Assembly (NCBI GenBank): GCA_914767715.1
Contig: OU612066.1
Location: 28,494,283-28,558,282, forward strand
Reading direction: 5' to 3'
Length of the DNA stretch: 64,000 bases
Source: Membranipora membranacea
Taxonomy: Eukaryota; Bryozoa; Gymnolaemata; Cheilostomatida; Membraniporidae
Position 1 is the stretch's first letter; every line of letters begins with the position of its first letter. The position numbers were made by a program, and so were the translations under genes. This document shows positions 60,875-64,000 of the stretch, piece by piece. Under the pieces are notes generated by a model. It did no database searches. It had not been told where the DNA came from and saw only the letters and a list, made by a program, of their open reading frames with translations.

Positions 60875-62838
60875 GTCTCCAGCGAGGCAGTTGAAGGTAA
60901 ACTGTTTCTAGACTAATTCTACCACTAAACTGTTTGCACACCATGACTATAATTAAACTTTTTGATTTCTAAGAAATTTAAATTGATCTTTTATGGATAA
61001 TTTATAGCTAACGAACATTGATACCCTTTTCACCAGATTTTTATACAAACAGGTCAACATAAAGGCCATTAGTTTTGCAATTTAGACACAATTGGCAACC
61101 AAATGCTTGTTTATGACAGATTATAAATCTCTCCTGTGAAATGAAAGAGCTGGAAAGTCACCTGCATGGATGAGTGCATGGATGGTCGGAACTGAGGAAA
61201 GGTTAATGACTTAGGCTAATATTTGTTGTTTATGTATAACCATCAGTGAAACGTTGAAGTAAAGCTTCCATCCATCAATACTATCGTATACAGCTGTAAT
61301 GTGACCATAAGGATCTGTTTTGGGCCTAGGTTCTTCCTGTACACGCTTTCCATTGCATTTCTCTGCATCAGGATAGTTTCCTCTTAGACAAAATGTTCAA
61401 TGCCACAGCTTTATTCCTATTATCTGTCAAAGAGGGCCAAATTTTTCAGTCAACGGGTTGCTGAGCTGGTGTCTCTAGTCGTAGTCGTCTACCTCCTAGA
61501 GTTAACATGTGAGGTCAATCCCATGATAGACCACCCATTCCATGGTCAACGGGAGGTCTTCGTTAAGGTAGACCTGTTTCACCTGAATTAAAGACTGTAT
61601 ACATACTGGCTAAGAGCTAGGGTGTGAACTGTGATGACATTATGTTTGTACCAATTTCATTCCTTTGCAATGGTTTTCCTGAGACTCTAACACATTGCTT
61701 ATATACTGCAATAGAATAATCAATCTGGCAGCTTGGGTTCAATACATAATAATACAATATGTAAAGCTGTCTCAAATATACATTAGGTTCGTCTTCCACT
61801 GCAGGCTTGAACAAGAGATAATAATAAGACATGCTGAGGTTGGCCAATGTTAAAAGCTGGTGATTATTCTTTGAGTAGAAAGGATAACACAAGGTGATAA
61901 TGTCATACTGAAGGATCAGAGGATTATTTTGAGTGATTTATAGCATGGAGAAATTCATTTTATTATGCACCATACGTAAGCCATTATAAAAGCGAATTTC
62001 ATTTGGGACACATAAATTATCACTGTGTAAAAACAACACATCACATAAAACATACAAATATTTATTTATATATTTTTATGTTTATTGTCTCCCCCTGCAG
62101 AGAAGGTCATATGTTGGACTTGTATACAGTATAGGAGTTTAAGGATCGCTAGGTAGTAGGTACATTTCTAATGTGTCATTGTTATATGATCAAATTCAGA
62201 AGTGTAACTGTGAAACATGAGTGTCATTATGTGTGATTACATATATCATATGCAATAAATTTACGGTATGAAATCAAGTTTATGACCGGGTAGTATTGTA
62301 AGCTGTCCCCAGTGCAAAAGCAACCCCGGGACACTGTACAATATTGTAAACTGTCCCGGGGACACTTTACAATAGCGACAGGGCTATTGTAAACTGTCCG
62401 CCCTATTGTAAAATGTCCCCCCATTGTAAACTGTTCCCCCTATTGCTGAATGTCCATTTCAAGGGCCTATAGCTATTTATGATCATTCCAAATGGGTCAG
62501 ATCATCTAACTGGGGCATACCATGAGGTTTTGGCTGCCATTATGATGGCCCCAGCTGTACCAGGAGATTGTGGTTGTAACTCCTTGACATTAATTGATTG
62601 ATTGAGTGTATATAAAGCCTCTTATTTATGAAGTACCTGATAGATCCAGTTTTCCTGGATGGATGGATGGATGGACACCTTGCTATCAATGTCATTTGTT
62701 ATCGAGAGATTCACGCATACAGTAGTCACGTTCACAAGTGTTTGCAAAAACAATTTGCGTCAGAATGAAGAATGTCAGCTTTTCTCCTCCAGGCCTTGCA
62801 AAATCGATTCTGTGATGGATGGATCGGCCAAACACAAC
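60875..62838. other. Upstream region of receptor C to the array edge
   Basis: Matches 1331..3847. Holds the exon-like stretch (near 61.26-61.43 kb, with a TGA in its frame here), the first piece of the exon-4 relic (62265..62288), GTAAACTGTCCCC repeats (62290..62450) and no gene. Any promoter of receptor C must lie within this region or beyond 62838; no TATA-like element at a convincing spacing was recognised. Confidence 0.55.
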
Positions 62839-62844
62839 GAATCC

Positions 62845-63068
62845 GGGTCAAAGTACCAATGAACAAAGTCCCAAAGACCAAAGTACCATGAACAAAGTCC
62901 CAAAGACAAAAGTACCATGAACAAAGTCCCAAAGACCAAAGTCCCGTGACCAAAGTCCCATAGACCAAAGTGCCAATGAACAAAGTCCCAAGGACCAAAG
63001 TCCCGTGACCAGAGTCCCGCGGCCAAAGTCCTAAAAGCCAAGGTCCCAAAAGCCAAAATCCCAAAGTC
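62845..63068. repeat. CAAAGTCCC minisatellite at the array edge
   Basis: About 15 units of 14-15 bp built on GACCAAAGTCCC and GAACAAAGTACCAT alternate, with drift towards AAGCCAAAGTCC at the right end. It is unique in the window and starts within 10 bp of where homology with the other units ends. Open frames across it are artefacts. Confidence 0.88.
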
Positions 63069-64000
63069 CAAAATACTATAGAGTCCCGAAATCGCTTTAA
63101 ATTTTTTTACAAAAATATATTTTTGATTTCTTAACTTAACTTTTTCAGTTTTGGTAACTTTTTAAAACACTGTAATTAAAGGTAGGTCCCTTAACATCTA
63201 AAGCATTATTTTTTCTTGCTTGCTTTAACAGGAAGCCAGAGAAGTGAAAATGCATTTCATGGCATATTAATATTTACAAGTTCTTGTCAGGAACTTGGCA
63301 CAGTGTTTTGTCTACCAATTTAGCTCTTGAGAGATATTAGAAAGCTGTATACAGGAACTAGAGTTTCAGGATTCAGGTTCACTAGTAAAAGTAAAAGGTA
63401 AAAGTTCTAAGAACTTAATAATTCTGCAGAATAAAAATGATACCCATTACAGAAAATATATGTGTATAGTAATAAAGCTATAAATAAAAATAGCGGTGTA
63501 TTTTGAGGAAGTAAGAGCCTTTCAGCGCTTGAAAACATGAACTCTTACGAAACGCATGAATATGCTTCTCAAAAGTAAAAAGGTCATCACATAGTCATAA
63601 CATCGATACTATAGCTTTTAGGAACTATAATGCAAAACAAAGATAGTCTAGATAGATGCAGCATGCTCACACAAGAACAAATTGCTTACAAATAAAAATT
63701 AGAAATGATAAAAAGTTCCACAAGGTACAGTGCAGAGCTAGTCCATTAAGACACAAGTCCAAGCCAGGTTCCGATTCAGTGAGCTAGGGTTCCAAGTCTA
63801 AAACAGGTTTCAGCTTCAACCAAACTTTACATGTCCGGGTTCCAGATGAGTAATTTCATCAGCAATTAGTTAACTGATCAATTTAAAGTCTATAACGTCA
63901 AGCAGGACAGTTTTTAGCTTCTCCTAGCTGAGTAGTGGAGTTATACCCCCTCCATAGTGAAAGGGCAACGCCAAGAATATACTTTTAAGGATGGAATATA
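63069..64000. other. Unique sequence beyond the array, no gene seen
   Basis: AT-rich sequence with stops in all frames and no splice-linked coding signal or recognised repeat. Confidence 0.55.

Larger units (their letters stand above)
35687..62838. repeat. Tandem unit U2: TRIM2 plus receptor C
   Basis: This 27.2 kb unit carries TRIM2 (37970..42501) and receptor C (45427..60874). Homology with U1 ends sharply at 62838, inside the sequence that follows GGATCGGCCAAACACAAC. A minisatellite and unrelated sequence begin there, so this is the right edge of the array. U2 has about 210 bp near 43.97-44.18 kb that U1 lacks, and a much longer GCTTGC microsatellite at 54.24-54.51 kb. Confidence 0.85.

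Noticed and set aside
62732-63071. Two minus-strand frames of about 100 codons with FGTLV repeats
   Set aside because: They translate the CAAAGTCCC minisatellite; neither has a domain or splice context.

Overview
The window looks like nuclear DNA from an invertebrate animal. It is AT-rich by eye, its genes are cut into many short exons with GT..AG introns, and the domains are metazoan (RING plus two B-boxes plus coiled coil; Family C GPCR-type ligand-binding domains). It is also packed with miniature inverted-repeat transposons and tRNA-derived repeats. An early-branching animal such as a sponge would fit, but the sequence does not prove the species. There are no prokaryotic operons, rRNA genes or CRISPR arrays.

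The whole window except the last 1.16 kb is a head-to-tail tandem array. Homology runs 1..3847, then 3848..35686, then 35687..62838, where it stops abruptly. Each full unit carries, on the minus strand, one TRIM-like gene and one large receptor-like gene. Read 5'->3' on the minus strand the order is: receptor C (60874->45427), TRIM2 (42501->37970), receptor B (33284->17511), TRIM1 (14037->6200), receptor A (1330-> off the left edge, first two exons only). Between each TRIM stop and the next receptor start lie about 4.7 kb of repeats and a decayed receptor exon.

The receptor was rebuilt exon by exon: 24 exons, 4503 nt, 1500 aa, with all splice phases consistent and identical exon lengths in copies B and C. 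It has a signal peptide, three tandem periplasmic-binding-like (ANF/mGluR-type) domains, a Ser/Thr-rich stalk and a hydrophobic C-terminal tail. No seven-helix domain is present, so it looks like a GPI-anchored or single-anchor ectodomain rather than a GPCR. Copy C is open throughout; copy B has an in-frame TGA at codon 560 and is probably a pseudogene or null allele.

The TRIM gene (7 exons, 405 aa in copy 1, 392 aa in copy 2) has RING, two B-boxes, a coiled coil and a Pro/Ala/Lys tail, with no NHL or B30.2 domain. TRIM1 has lost a B-box cysteine.

The copies act as natural before/after pairs for mobile elements. Examples are a 3.25 kb P-like element with a THAP-domain ORF in TRIM1 intron 1 (empty site in TRIM2), a 397 bp hAT-like element with a tRNA-like core upstream of receptor B only, and a GACAG-ended MITE present in two copies and absent from the third. 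No direct functional link between the TRIM and receptor proteins can be seen; the pairing is inferred from co-duplication.
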